NCBI GenBank assembly: GCA_037179515.1
Contig: JAXCGZ010007594.1
Span: 105,001-169,000 of the forward strand
DNA from: Halocaridina rubra
Taxonomy: Eukaryota > Arthropoda > Malacostraca > Decapoda > Atyidae
Reading direction: 5' to 3'
Length of the DNA: 64,000 nt
Shown here: positions 24,914 to 34,744 of the stretch, one piece after another
How positions within the stretch are numbered: position 1 is the stretch's first letter
Layout of the letters: every line of letters begins with the position of its first letter
Translations under genes and position numbers: made by a program
Notes under the pieces: generated by a model
Databases searched by the model: none
The model's input: the letters and a program-made list of their open reading frames with translations, nothing else
Told to the model about the DNA's origin: nothing

Positions 24914-27900
24914 TCTCGGGATCCTACACTGGAACGCCCAGGGTCTCAGACACAAGGTACAACATCTTGAAGGCATAGCCAAGACTGACAACATTGATGT
25001 CATCATGGTTCAAGAAACCCTGTGCACAGAGCAACACCCTCCAAAAATCTCAGGATACAATGGATTCTACCAGCACTGGTCTCCAGGGGAGAACAGAGGC
25101 AGCGCCACCTTCATCAGGAAAAACCTATTAGCAAAGGAAATAACCCGACCGGTCTGCTGTGGCGAAGATGTCGACGTCCTCGCTGTTAACATCCAACTTC
25201 AAGGCAGCTGCATAGACCTGTACAACATTTACAGACCACGGAAAGGTAGCTTAGACCTGACTACCCTCTTCGGGCTAACCAGTCATCGTGACTTGGTAAT
25301 AGGAGGCGACTTCAACGCGCACCACCCAAGATTCAGGTATGAGCGCCCCTGTGCTGCAGGCAGACACATCATGAGCCTGCTGAATGACCAAGAAGATGTC
25401 TCCCTGCTCAACGATCATGAGCCAACACACGACAGAGGTGGAATACTGGACCTCACCTTTGTCTCCACTTCCCTAAAGCAGGACGCCACATGGAGAGTTC
25501 ATCCCCTGGTCACAAGCGACCACTATGGGATCCATCTCACACTGCCAATTCCTGAAATCTTCCAAATCCCTGCTCCTCCCCCTCGATGGAATTTCAAGAA
25601 GGCCGACTGGGGCCGATTCCAGGAGCACCTCAGCAATTGGTTTTCAGCCTACGTACCATCTGAAGACATCGACCAAGCAGAGGCCGAGCTAGTCAATGCC
25701 CTGCAAGCTGCAGCAAACTCCTCCATACCCCTCTGCAAACCACAACACACCACTCATCGGGACAGATGGTATTACTGTGACAGAGTTAAAGAACTCAACC
25801 ACCGGCTCAACGTCATTCGGAAAATGCACAGGAAACGTCGCACTGAAGACTCCTACCGCACTCTCCAGGCAGTCAAACAACATGTCCATGAAGAGACTCG
25901 CAACATCAAGAGGAATAAATGGCTAGAGTGGTGTTCCACACTAGATGCTCACACCTCTGTGGGCCAGATGTGGAGGAGCATCAACTCCTTTGCTAAAGGA
26001 AAACCTCCTAAAATCACCCCCCACAGGGATCCTAGCAGGGCAGCAGAAGAACTCGCCATCAAATTCGCGGATAGAGCAAGCTCTAACCAGCTCCCCATCA
26101 CCACCAGAGCAACACTCCAGGACCTCACCACTGCAAGATGGGAAGAAATAGAAGAGGCCATCAACGCTGAAGATGAAACAGATGCTCCATTCTCCCTGAC
26201 TGAGCTACTAAGAGTAAGCAAAAGCTCTAAGAACACAGCCCCAGGTGCCGACAGAATAACATACACAATGATCCAAAAACTGGGGCCCCAAGGGGAGCTT
26301 GCTCTACTCTCTCTGATCAATTTGACATACACACGAAGAATCAGACCAGCCTCATGGAACAGAGCAGACATTCAGCCCATCCCAAAACCACAGGACCCTG
26401 ACAACCCTCGCCCCATCTCCCTCCTAAGCTGCCTGAGCAAGACGGCAGAAAAGATGGTACTTAACAGAGTCCGCTGGAAATGCCCACCCTTCCCAGAAAA
26501 CATGTTTGCCTACCAGCCTGGCTTAGGCACCTCAGAATGCATAGCCTCCATGCTATCATTTCTCAACAACAGCCGTGGTTACATCGTTTTTCTAGACCTA
26601 GAAAAGGCCTTTGAACTAGCCAATGTGCCGGCAATACTCTCTGCTCTCGTATCCAAGCAGATCAAAGGTAACCTTCTCTCGTGGATCAAGCAGAGTCTAC
26701 AAAATCGTAGTGCACGAGTCAAAGTAGATGGGCACTACTCCACCTACAAAAACCACGAAAATGGGACCCCCCAAGGTGGAATCCTTAGCCCCTTCCTATT
26801 TAATTGTCTCATGGAAAAACTCATGCACATCGCACTACCGCATGGAGCCAAACTCTTCAACTATGCGGACGACTTTGCCCTTGTCACAATAGGACACAGA
26901 AACTCTAACAAGACACAGCGCTGCCTCACCAAGATTCACCAAGCCTCCATCTCCCTTGGAGTAAGAATCAATGCCCGCAAAACCAAGGCCCTTCCCATCC
27001 ACCAGTGGAGACCAGACACTAATCTGGTCATAGGTAATGAACCTGTGGACTGGGTTACCAAACACCAATACCTGGGTGTAATCATCGACCAAGGACTAAC
27101 CTTTGGACCAGAAATTCAATACTTGCGCGACAGGTGCAGCCAGCGACAAGCGATCCTTCGTCGGATGTCGGGCCTCTACGATGGTGCATCATTTAATGTC
27201 CTCAGAACCTTCTATGTACAAGCCATACGCAGCCTCATTGACTATGCTTGTCCCACACTCTGGCTACTAAAAGACCGACAGTGGGACAAAATAGAAGTAA
27301 TTCAAAACAACGCCACACGTACCATGCTAGGAGCCCCCATGTGGACCAAGAGAGAAAACCTCCAGATGGAATCGGGACTCATTCCACTCAAACTCAGAGC
27401 TCAGCAAAGACTGACCCTCCTTGTGGCCAAAACCACCACTGCCCAACATAAATGCCTAGCTGGCACAAATCTCCATCTAGCCCTCAATCGCCAGCCCAAC
27501 CACCATCCTAGAACCTGGGCAGCCAAGGTCTGCGCTAGCCTGCAAGCACTGCCAGTCAGGGAGAGCATCCTAGCCAAGATACAAGACACACCGCTTCCTG
27601 AATACAGATGCCCACCCCCATGGAATGACCAACCACTCGATATAAAGATCGAGCTCCCTGACAACCCCAAAAGCTTGGTAAATCCGTTTGTCCTTAAAAA
27701 CATATATAAGGACAAAATACAGAGCTGGAGCAGGCCAAACTCTCAAGTCTACTACACTGACGGTTTAGTAAACCAAGATACTGGAGCCTCAGCCGCCGCC
27801 TTCATCACTGGAAACCACGTCCTATCCTGGAGACTGTCAAACTCCTGCTCATCGCTCCAGACTGAGCTTGTGGCCATAGCCAACGCCCTTGACTGCTTCA

Positions 27901-28607
27901 TCCAGCAAGAAGCTGACCATGCCCTTATTCTCTCTGATTCTAAAGGCGCCTTACAGGCCATCAAGAAGCCACTCTTCAGAGACAATATTCGCATCATCAC
28001 GACCATCCTCAGCCACTACCACAGGATAACCAGCCTTGGAAAAGCCTTCACTCTTGCCTGGATTCCCAGCCACGTCGGCATCAAGGGAAATGAGGAAGCC
28101 GATCAAGCCGCCAAACAAGCCACTCTCAGAGCAGAAATCCAGATATCTCTGTCTCCTGGGATGCAACAGATTAAAAATAAAGCCACCAAGTCACTCCTTA
28201 ACACCTTAATAACTAAACACAACCTGTGCACAGACATTGGCTCCCCCTCCACCTGGTGGTACAAAGCCACCACTGATCTTCGGCGTATCACCCTGCCGAA
28301 GAGCCTTCGACGAAGCACTGAGGTCAATGTGTACCGTCTGAGACTCGGGTACAAGTGCACCTGGCAAATAGTAGAGAATATCATCAAGGAATGCACCTTT
28401 TGCCAGGTAGCCTCACCACATCCACTGCTACACTACATCCTGGAATGTGATTCTTTTTCAGAGATTCGACGGAAAACTGGTGCCCCCGCAACATCTAGCG
28501 AAGACCCAAATGCCCTTCAGGTTGCTAGCTCCATCATCAGACTAGCAACAAATAACCACATGAACAGTCTATCAAATATTATCAGACAATACCCTCCACC
28601 AAGATAG
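24906..28607 (+). CDS. I-type LINE ORF2: endonuclease, reverse transcriptase, RNase H
   Basis: 1233 residues from ATG at 24906 (MSNLGILHWNAQGL). The upstream in-frame TTG at 24819 is not needed. Endonuclease: HWNAQGL, MVQETLC (Glu), GGDFNAHH, SDHYGIHL. RT: SSKNTAPGADRITY, RPISLLSCLSKTAEK, YIVFLDLEKAFELA (motif A), GTPQGGILSPFLFN (motif B), YADD at 26862-26873. RNase H: YYTDGLV, TELVAIANAL, LILSDSKGALQAI, AWIPSHVGIKGNEEADQAA (D-E-D-D residues present). C-terminal CCHC-like CTFCQVASPHPLLHYILEC. No stop or frameshift is visible. It would nick the target, copy LINE RNA and remove RNA from the hybrid. Confidence 0.95.
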   Translation: MSNLGILHWNAQGLRHKVQHLEGIAKTDNIDVIMVQETLCTEQHPPKISGYNGFYQHWSPGENRGSATFIRKNLLAKEITRPVCCGEDVDVLAVNIQLQGSCIDLYNIYRPRKGSLDLTTLFGLTSHRDLVIGGDFNAHHPRFRYERPCAAGRHIMSLLNDQEDVSLLNDHEPTHDRGGILDLTFVSTSLKQDATWRVHPLVTSDHYGIHLTLPIPEIFQIPAPPPRWNFKKADWGRFQEHLSNWFSAYVPSEDIDQAEAELVNALQAAANSSIPLCKPQHTTHRDRWYYCDRVKELNHRLNVIRKMHRKRRTEDSYRTLQAVKQHVHEETRNIKRNKWLEWCSTLDAHTSVGQMWRSINSFAKGKPPKITPHRDPSRAAEELAIKFADRASSNQLPITTRATLQDLTTARWEEIEEAINAEDETDAPFSLTELLRVSKSSKNTAPGADRITYTMIQKLGPQGELALLSLINLTYTRRIRPASWNRADIQPIPKPQDPDNPRPISLLSCLSKTAEKMVLNRVRWKCPPFPENMFAYQPGLGTSECIASMLSFLNNSRGYIVFLDLEKAFELANVPAILSALVSKQIKGNLLSWIKQSLQNRSARVKVDGHYSTYKNHENGTPQGGILSPFLFNCLMEKLMHIALPHGAKLFNYADDFALVTIGHRNSNKTQRCLTKIHQASISLGVRINARKTKALPIHQWRPDTNLVIGNEPVDWVTKHQYLGVIIDQGLTFGPEIQYLRDRCSQRQAILRRMSGLYDGASFNVLRTFYVQAIRSLIDYACPTLWLLKDRQWDKIEVIQNNATRTMLGAPMWTKRENLQMESGLIPLKLRAQQRLTLLVAKTTTAQHKCLAGTNLHLALNRQPNHHPRTWAAKVCASLQALPVRESILAKIQDTPLPEYRCPPPWNDQPLDIKIELPDNPKSLVNPFVLKNIYKDKIQSWSRPNSQVYYTDGLVNQDTGASAAAFITGNHVLSWRLSNSCSSLQTELVAIANALDCFIQQEADHALILSDSKGALQAIKKPLFRDNIRIITTILSHYHRITSLGKAFTLAWIPSHVGIKGNEEADQAAKQATLRAEIQISLSPGMQQIKNKATKSLLNTLITKHNLCTDIGSPSTWWYKATTDLRRITLPKSLRRSTEVNVYRLRLGYKCTWQIVENIIKECTFCQVASPHPLLHYILECDSFSEIRRKTGAPATSSEDPNALQVASSIIRLATNNHMNSLSNIIRQYPPPR

Positions 28608-28925
28608 CCATGCAATAACTCTTTCTCTCTCCCCCAAAACAGGAATTCATTTATGTTGTTTGATGTAAACTAATAATTCACAACTGAATATTTATGCTCT
28701 CCGTTATCTTTACAGTTTGGCACAATCTCACCTGCGGGCCAATTAGGAAAGTCCGATCATCACCAATAACAAGAATTCACCCCACCTCCTCACCAACAGG
28801 AAAGCCCATTCGCCAGCAAGAGCGAATACCACGTACACTCCGAAGAAAATCTCACCCCACCTGCGGGCCACAAGTGGAAGGTCCGCTCACCCTCAAGGGT
28901 GAACATCCAACAAAAAAAAAATCAA
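28608..28925 (+). other. I-type LINE 3' UTR
   Basis: Non-coding tail with a duplicated CACCTGCGGGCC module (about 28730 and 28858) and a terminal A-run. Confidence 0.7.
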
Positions 28926-29080
28926 GCCTAAATCCATTACGAGTTCTGGTTTGATCATGAGTTTTTAAAACTTTATTAATATCACCCTTGTAAATCCCTT
29001 TAAAACATTTATACACCTCAATCATATCCCTCCTAACTCTGCGCCTCTCTAGAGAATGTAGATTAAGTTTTTTAATCTGT
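28926..29080 (-). pseudogene. CR1-like LINE 3' coding fragment
   Basis: The reverse complement matches the 46015-46165 part of the plus-strand LINE (region encoding [12 protein letters not shown] and TRTRNGFRLD). It is truncated on both sides and directly abuts the I-type LINE tail. Confidence 0.78.
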
Positions 29081-29140
29081 CATATGGTAGATTTAGGCAT
29101 TGCATAATTAATGTTTTTTTTTCGTTTTCTAGTCTTGCTT
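29081..29140 (-). pseudogene. Tigger-B N-terminal helix fragment
   Basis: The minus strand reads NYAMPKSTI, matching the psq helix of the Tigger-B transposase (QYNMPKSTI at ~16610). It is very short. The following 29141-29557 shows nothing recognisable. Confidence 0.5.
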
Positions 29141-29557
29141 TGGTTATTTATAATTTTTATATTATCTTTGTTTACATTTGCAGATAGAGGTTCGTTCTCC
29201 TGCATCCTCCTCCTCTTCTACCGCATAAGTTACATGCATGTCCCAGTGTACTGTATGACTGTTGCCCACTGCATAAGAGTACAGTACAGTAATGTATGTT
29301 AATTTCTAGCTGTAAAGTGAATATGAATATCTTTTGTATACTCGTAAAAATAGATACAGGACTTTCTGCTTTGCTATGTAGTAATAAAATATGTTTTTTT
29401 ACTTATCGTCCATGGTGTGTCTATGTAAGGTTTGGAACGTATCTATGCCCTTTATCATTGTTTCCTATGGAATATGACTCGTTTTTTCACACGAGTTTCC
29501 ATTTACCCGACACTTCTGAGAACCTATCTAGGCGTTATTCTGAGAACTAGGTGTATA

Positions 29558-30414
29558 CAGAGATCCTTCGTTGGATTGCGTTTCTTGGCTCGCTTTTTCA
29601 CTGTACCACGGTATTTTTTGGCAAATTATTATTTTTTTTTGGGGGGGGTATATGCAAAAATATTAAAATATTAAAAAAAAAAAATTCAATATTTTAATTT
29701 TTTTTATTGAAAAAAACATATTTCATTATCTAATTGATAAAAACAATTGATTTCGCAGCCTACGAATAATAAAACAGTAAAGTATAGTGAAAAACATAAA
29801 TTTAGATATACGTACGTACAGTATAACTCACAGTATTGCATCATGCGAAATAGTGTCCGATAGCGTACAATGTATTAGGGTCGCAGCTACATGAGCTAGA
29901 ATATATATTTATATTTCCAGTAGTTTCATGATTTTATTGATAAAAAAAACGTATTTCTTAGCCTAAGAATAATAAAACAGTAAATTTTAACCTTTGCAAA
30001 GCCTCCCCAGCTTCTTGTAGTGAGCCTAAGCGGCAAAGAAAAATGTTAACCATAACAGATAAGGTAAGTTTACCCATCACGTACATATAAATTTACGTTG
30101 CATGCTGTTATTTATAAAGTAATGGGTGGTCTTTTAACAGTGCAGGGAGGGTTTATAGTATTCAGTAAACGTAAAAATAATTGTAAAATACCTATGTACA
30201 TGAGTATGTCATATAAATTTACGCTTGCATGCTGTTATTTATGAAGTAAGGGGTGGTTTGTTAACAGTACAGGGAGGGTTTATACAGTTTATACGGTGTA
30301 AACGTAAAAATAAATTTTAATATCTATGTACATATAGGCTGATCCTACTCCGCAATTTTCCTGTCTCGTGCCGGGTCCTGGAACCGAACCCTCGCGATAA
30401 TGGAAGGAACACTG
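29558..30414 (+). mobile_element. Tigger-A internally deleted derivative, 857 bp
   Basis: Termini CAGAGATCCTTCGTTGGATT and reversed CAGTGTTCCTTCCATTATCG, with TA on both sides. It keeps subterminal repeats (29690-30000), the transposase leader and the first codons (ATGTTAACCATAACAGATAA), then jumps directly into the 3' non-coding part (GGTAAGTTTACCC), which is itself duplicated once (30100-30330). The transposase gene is gone. Confidence 0.88.
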
Positions 30415-30424
30415 TATATATATA

Positions 30425-32862
30425 TCCGACTCTCTGGTTACGAATGCCACAAATCATGAACAAATCGACCTATGACCACAATTTAACAAATTTTGATTAG
30501 ACAGCCAAACAATTCTTCGAGGTACGAACACATCCGCCCAGGCAACCACGTGTTTGCTCTAGTTCTGCATTGGTGCGTGCACTATGAAGATCACTCGTTG
30601 TTCTCTTTGTAGACTTTCAGACTTACTGCATTTTATCTTAATTTAGCCCTCATTATGGCTCCTAAGAAAGTGAAGTGTCAATAATAATGACTATACAAAA
30701 GCCTAATCGTATTACTGTGGAAACGAAGAAAGAAATAATAGCTAAACATGAAAATGGTGTTTGTGATTCTGATCTTGCCAAGCAATTTGACATGGCAAAA
30801 TAGAACAAAGAGGCCTTAAAGGCAGCTAATGTGGCTAAAGGAGTGACTTTATTAAAGAAGCAAAGGTCTCAAGTAATAGAAGAGGCAGAAAAATTAATAT
30901 TTTTTTTCTTTTTTTTATGTGACACCGGGACAGGCAGAAACTGCCCTCATCAACAAAGGCCCGGGCACGAGAAAATTCCAAGACGAAGGAAAAGAAAAAG
31001 GTTAAGGACAAGGCAGAGATGAGGTAATGTCACACAAAGGAAAACAACAGACAGAAAAAAACAGTCAAAGTACAGAGAACCCAGATATATGGAGGACTAG
31101 GCTCTGAGATGACGATAGATCTGCTTTTTGAAGGATGAAAGGTCATAAGAATTAGGAAAGACAGAAGGAGGAAGAGAGTTCCAGAGTCTCGAGGTAGATG
31201 TGAAGAAGCAGTCGCTGCACCGACCAATCCGCGAGCTACAAATCTTCACACAGTACCTGTGAGATGAGGCCGCTTGGCAAGTGTTACGCGGCCTCGGCAG
31301 TGGAGGAGGGATGCAACTCGTGAACTCATCAGAGCAGCGATGAAGTAGCGATAGAAAAGCGAAAGGGAAGATACCTTACCGCGGAGACAGAATCCAGGTT
31401 AGAAGTAAGAGAAGGATCATTAATGAGTATGACTGCCTTATTTTCAACCCTATCAAGAAGATAAGTAAAGGAAGAAGCACCCCAGATGTGTGAGCAGTAT
31501 TCTAAGCATGGACAGATAAGACCTTTGTAAATTTTAAGTAACTGCAAAGAGGAAAAGTAATGACGAAAACGAAACAAAACCCCCAATTTTTTGGATGAAG
31601 ATTTAGAAATTTGGATTATGTGATTCCTCTAAGACAAGTTAGAGGCTGTATGGATTCCTAATATATTGATAGAGTTAAGAGGGTAAATTTCATTAGTTTC
31701 GAAGACAATAGGGTTATCAGGAGTTGAAGATGATAAAGAGATAGCCAGAAACTGTCTTGGAGGCATTGAATTTAACTAAATTTTGAGTCCCCCACTCACA
31801 TACTCTCTGCAAATCGGAGTTAAGAGTAGAAGAGTGATACGAGATTGATTTCGAGTAACAGATGAAGGTTGTGAAGAAAAGGCAGAGGAAAAGTGAAGGG
31901 TAGAATCATCAGCAAAGGCATGAAGAGAGGAAGATGGGGATTGTAGATCATTGATGAAGAGAAGGAATTTGGATAACTAAAAAATAAAAGCTTGCCGGAG
32001 ATAGCATTAGCAAGGCTATAATAAACGCGAAGGCTCTTCGGTTACACCATGATTTAGTAGCAAAATCTCAAAGTGATAGTGGCGCTAAAATTGACGTACT
32101 AAAGCACGAACGGGAATTTATAGCATTGCTAGAAACGAAGAGGCGGCTAGTTCGGACCAAGAGGCAGCAGATAACTATATGGTGGAATTTGCTAAATTTA
32201 GCAAAGAACTTCTTGAGTTGCGATGTGAGCAGGTGAACATTATCCACGAGGAGAAGTCAGTGAAGGAGGAGGAAGAAAGGGTAAAGGTTTCAAGTGATAA
32301 CATAAAGTTTTAGTAAGTGGAATGATGTGCAGGCTTTCATTGACAGGAATCACCCTAACAAAACTGTGACAGAGAAGCGAAAATTTTAAATGACAATGTT
32401 ATGTTCCATTTCTGAAAAATGCTTCAACACAGATAAATTTCTCTGGATAGTTTTCTTGTACTAACAACAGCCACCTAATCACCTTGCAAGAGAGAACAAT
32501 GAGAGAAAACACCAGATACACCTGTGCAGTTGACCGACGTTATTATGGAGAGGGACTCTCCTTTGAAGGCGTAATCTTCCTCCACATGTGCCAGCAACTA
32601 CCAACCACAAAGGTAAAGTGCAATACAATTACCATGTTTTGTTTAAGTGTCGAGTACTGTATTTTTCTATAAAGGTAATTTTTCATTCCATGCTTTATTT
32701 TTTGTCAATTCAACCCATAAAAAATATAAAGAGGTGTTTCTGGGGAACAGATTCATTGGTTTTACATTAATTTCAATGGGGAAAATTGTTTTAGTTCACG
32801 AACATTTCCATTTGCAAATGGGGTTAAGGAATGGATTAAGTTCACGACCAGAGGTTCCACTG
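30425..32862 (+). mobile_element. Tigger-B derivative without catalytic domain, split by a LINE
   Basis: Left end near CTCTCTGGTTACGAATG, right end reversed CAGTGGAACCTCTGGTCGTG then TA. Transposase pieces: KKEIIAKHENGVCDSDLAKQ and ANVAKGVTLLKKQRSQ (30715-30885), AGDSISKAIINAKALRLHHD (frameshifted, 31990-32060), FAKFSKELLELRCEQ (32200) and FSKWNDVQAFIDRNHPNKT (32315-32375). The DDE core between FAKFSK and LLELRCEQ is absent, a clean internal deletion. 30905-31985 is an inserted LINE. Confidence 0.83.
30905..31985 (-). pseudogene. 5'-truncated LINE inserted in the Tigger-B derivative
   Basis: Minus strand. It begins with LHAFADDSTLHFS (RT motif C) near 31930, then ILGIHTASNLS, KLGVLFRFRH, LLKIYKGLICPCLEYCSHIWG (31540-31480) and LLDRVENKAVILI, and ends in a 3' UTR whose tail (30897-30920) is A-rich on the minus strand. 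Several stops. It interrupts the transposase after the QVIEEAEK segment. Confidence 0.8.
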
Positions 32863-32864
32863 TA

Positions 32865-33085
32865 TATACTTACGAATGAGTTAGGTTCCGGAAGTCCCTT
32901 TGTAAGTAAGTTGTTCTTTGGTTAAAATATGTACTGTGCAGTACATACATATGCAGTACTTAGACTACATAAAACAAATTATGCATCATTTATGAGTTTT
33001 AATAAAGGAATAATAATGTATATGATACAGTACAGAAATACATTACTACAAGAGTAGATTTTTGTTCGTATCTGTGAATTAATAA
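32865..33085 (+). mobile_element. Family-C MITE, copy 2 (partial)
   Basis: ACTTACGAATGAGTTAGGTTCC followed by the GTACAGTAC/ATGCAGTACTTAG core, as in copy 1. It abuts the right TA of the Tigger-B derivative. Confidence 0.65.
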
Positions 33086-33113
33086 CACTGATCTGTTAAC
33101 ATAGTCTAAAATA

Positions 33114-33232
33114 GTAGGAAAAGCCCATTAAATAAAACAACGAAAAAATATATATATAAAGTACTTATTAATTTCGTGACCTAAACTGGTCACCTTCTCG
33201 AAGTACAATGGGCTTTTCCTACCGTATCTGTG
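33114..33232. mobile_element. Small palindromic MITE, copy 1
   Basis: Ends TAGTAGGAAAAGCCCATTA and ACAATGGGCTTTTCCTACC are inverted. The inside contains GAAGTAC and GTACTT motifs. A related copy lies at 42355-42532. No coding capacity. Confidence 0.75.
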
Positions 33233-34601
33233 AATGTTTGTAACTCTGTTGTTCCCAAGGGAGCGAGCTTCTGTATATAAAAAACATTTTACCAAAGAAG
33301 TAAGCCCTGTAATGGCAGGTCTTCATTCCTGAGTTTTTCATTCCGTCTCTCTTCCTCTTTAGACTACATCATTATTTACTTTAATAGCTTTTTGTCTAGG
33401 TCATATGGTCAGATCGTCGTAAGTAGTGCACTTCTTAAGTACGGGACTGCCTGTAATATTCATGGAAAAAATCTCAGAAAACATCACCAGAACTTCTCAC
33501 AGATCTACCGTATACATTTCCTCAAGAAAAAACTCCATCGTTTTATAATGAGTATCTTCTTGTTACTTCCTTTCATACTAGGAATGGCAGACTTTACAAG
33601 GGAACCAATGGGAAGTTTTACAACCATCTAAGATTTCTGTGAAATTGATACTTATCTACAATGGCATGTCCAATGTTTTAAACAACTAAAACCGTAAACA
33701 CATGAAAAAATTATTGGTATAAGAAAAGCATGAATTGACCGACAGTGAAATGGCAAAAATTCTTGACAACAGACCACAAAATGTTTAATGTGGAAGACAA
33801 AATACAATATAAATATAATATTTTCAGGGCTAATAAAGTACAACAGTATTTTCTACATAATTTAATGTATTAAAGTGTTATACACTTACAGGTACAAACG
33901 GGCTGCATGCATACTGTAAGCCAGCACTAACACTTACTCTCAGTATATTGCACAGAAGTTCAATAATGCAATATAAAAGTGCAAGCACAAATAAATATCT
34001 TCGACTGTAAATGCGTAAAAGCTTAAAATGAAGTCCCTTTACTGTAAATAATTGTGCTTTTGAAATGCTAAAAAAAGGGGAACAAACATGATTTGTGACA
34101 ACCACAATTACAAAATGACACTTCTTTGGCTATTTGTTCAAGTTAAAAATAATTCAGCAGTTAAACACATCCAAGTCTTCTCTAAAAGCTATTATTATTA
34201 TTATTATTATAAAAAAAATTTCGCTCACTGTTACATACCCATGCTATGTAAGTTACTAGGAAACTATCGACAAGGTATAAAGGGTTTTGACAAGGAAACA
34301 CATAGAGGGTTATCAAATGAATGAGCAACCTATACCTAGAGAGCAAACTACACTGCTAACAATAAATACAAGAAGCACATACAAATAATATTTAATTTCT
34401 CATTTACCACTACATAAACTTTCGATTATGCAAGCTGTCTAAGTTTTCAACATCCCAGACAGATAAAAAGTGACCCCTATAAACACTGTAATAATCCTAT
34501 CCTATACCAGAAAATAATACGAATATAAAGATCTCTCTTCATAAAGCTAACTCTACCAAAAGGTATTCTAATTCTGCAAGACCTATTTGTGTACATGACT
34601 T
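33233..34601. other. Intergenic, 3' side of ALYREF
   Basis: AT-rich with a short ATT run near 34190. No gene found. It should include the 3' UTR and polyadenylation site of ALYREF on the minus strand, which I could not place with confidence. Confidence 0.4.
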
Positions 34602-34744
34602 TTAAGCCGTTTCATTCAAGTATGAATCCAAATCTGCATCCAATTCCTCAACGGTGGGAGTTTTCTTCTGCTGCTTGCCTCCGCGACCACCTCCTCTGTT
34701 ACCTCCACGGCCAGCTCCCCTCATGCCGCGTCCACCACGGTTAC
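34602..34744 (-). CDS. ALYREF: ALYREF exon 7: C-terminal UAP56-binding motif
   Basis: Ends the RGG run, then [20 protein letters not shown] and stop TAA at 34604-34602. The [10 protein letters not shown] block corresponds to the second UAP56-binding motif of ALYREF proteins. Confidence 0.94.

Larger units (their letters stand above)
22340..28925 (+). mobile_element. I-type LINE, near full length
   Basis: 5' UTR with tandem monomers, ORF1 with CCHC knuckles, ORF2 with endonuclease, RT and RNase H, and a 3' UTR ending in an A-run at 28911-28921. An RNase H domain behind the RT places it in the I group (I/Nimb/R1-related); the exact clade is not assigned. ORF2 is uninterrupted and its catalytic residues are present. 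It is C-rich on the coding strand, unlike the AT-rich surroundings. Confidence 0.93.
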
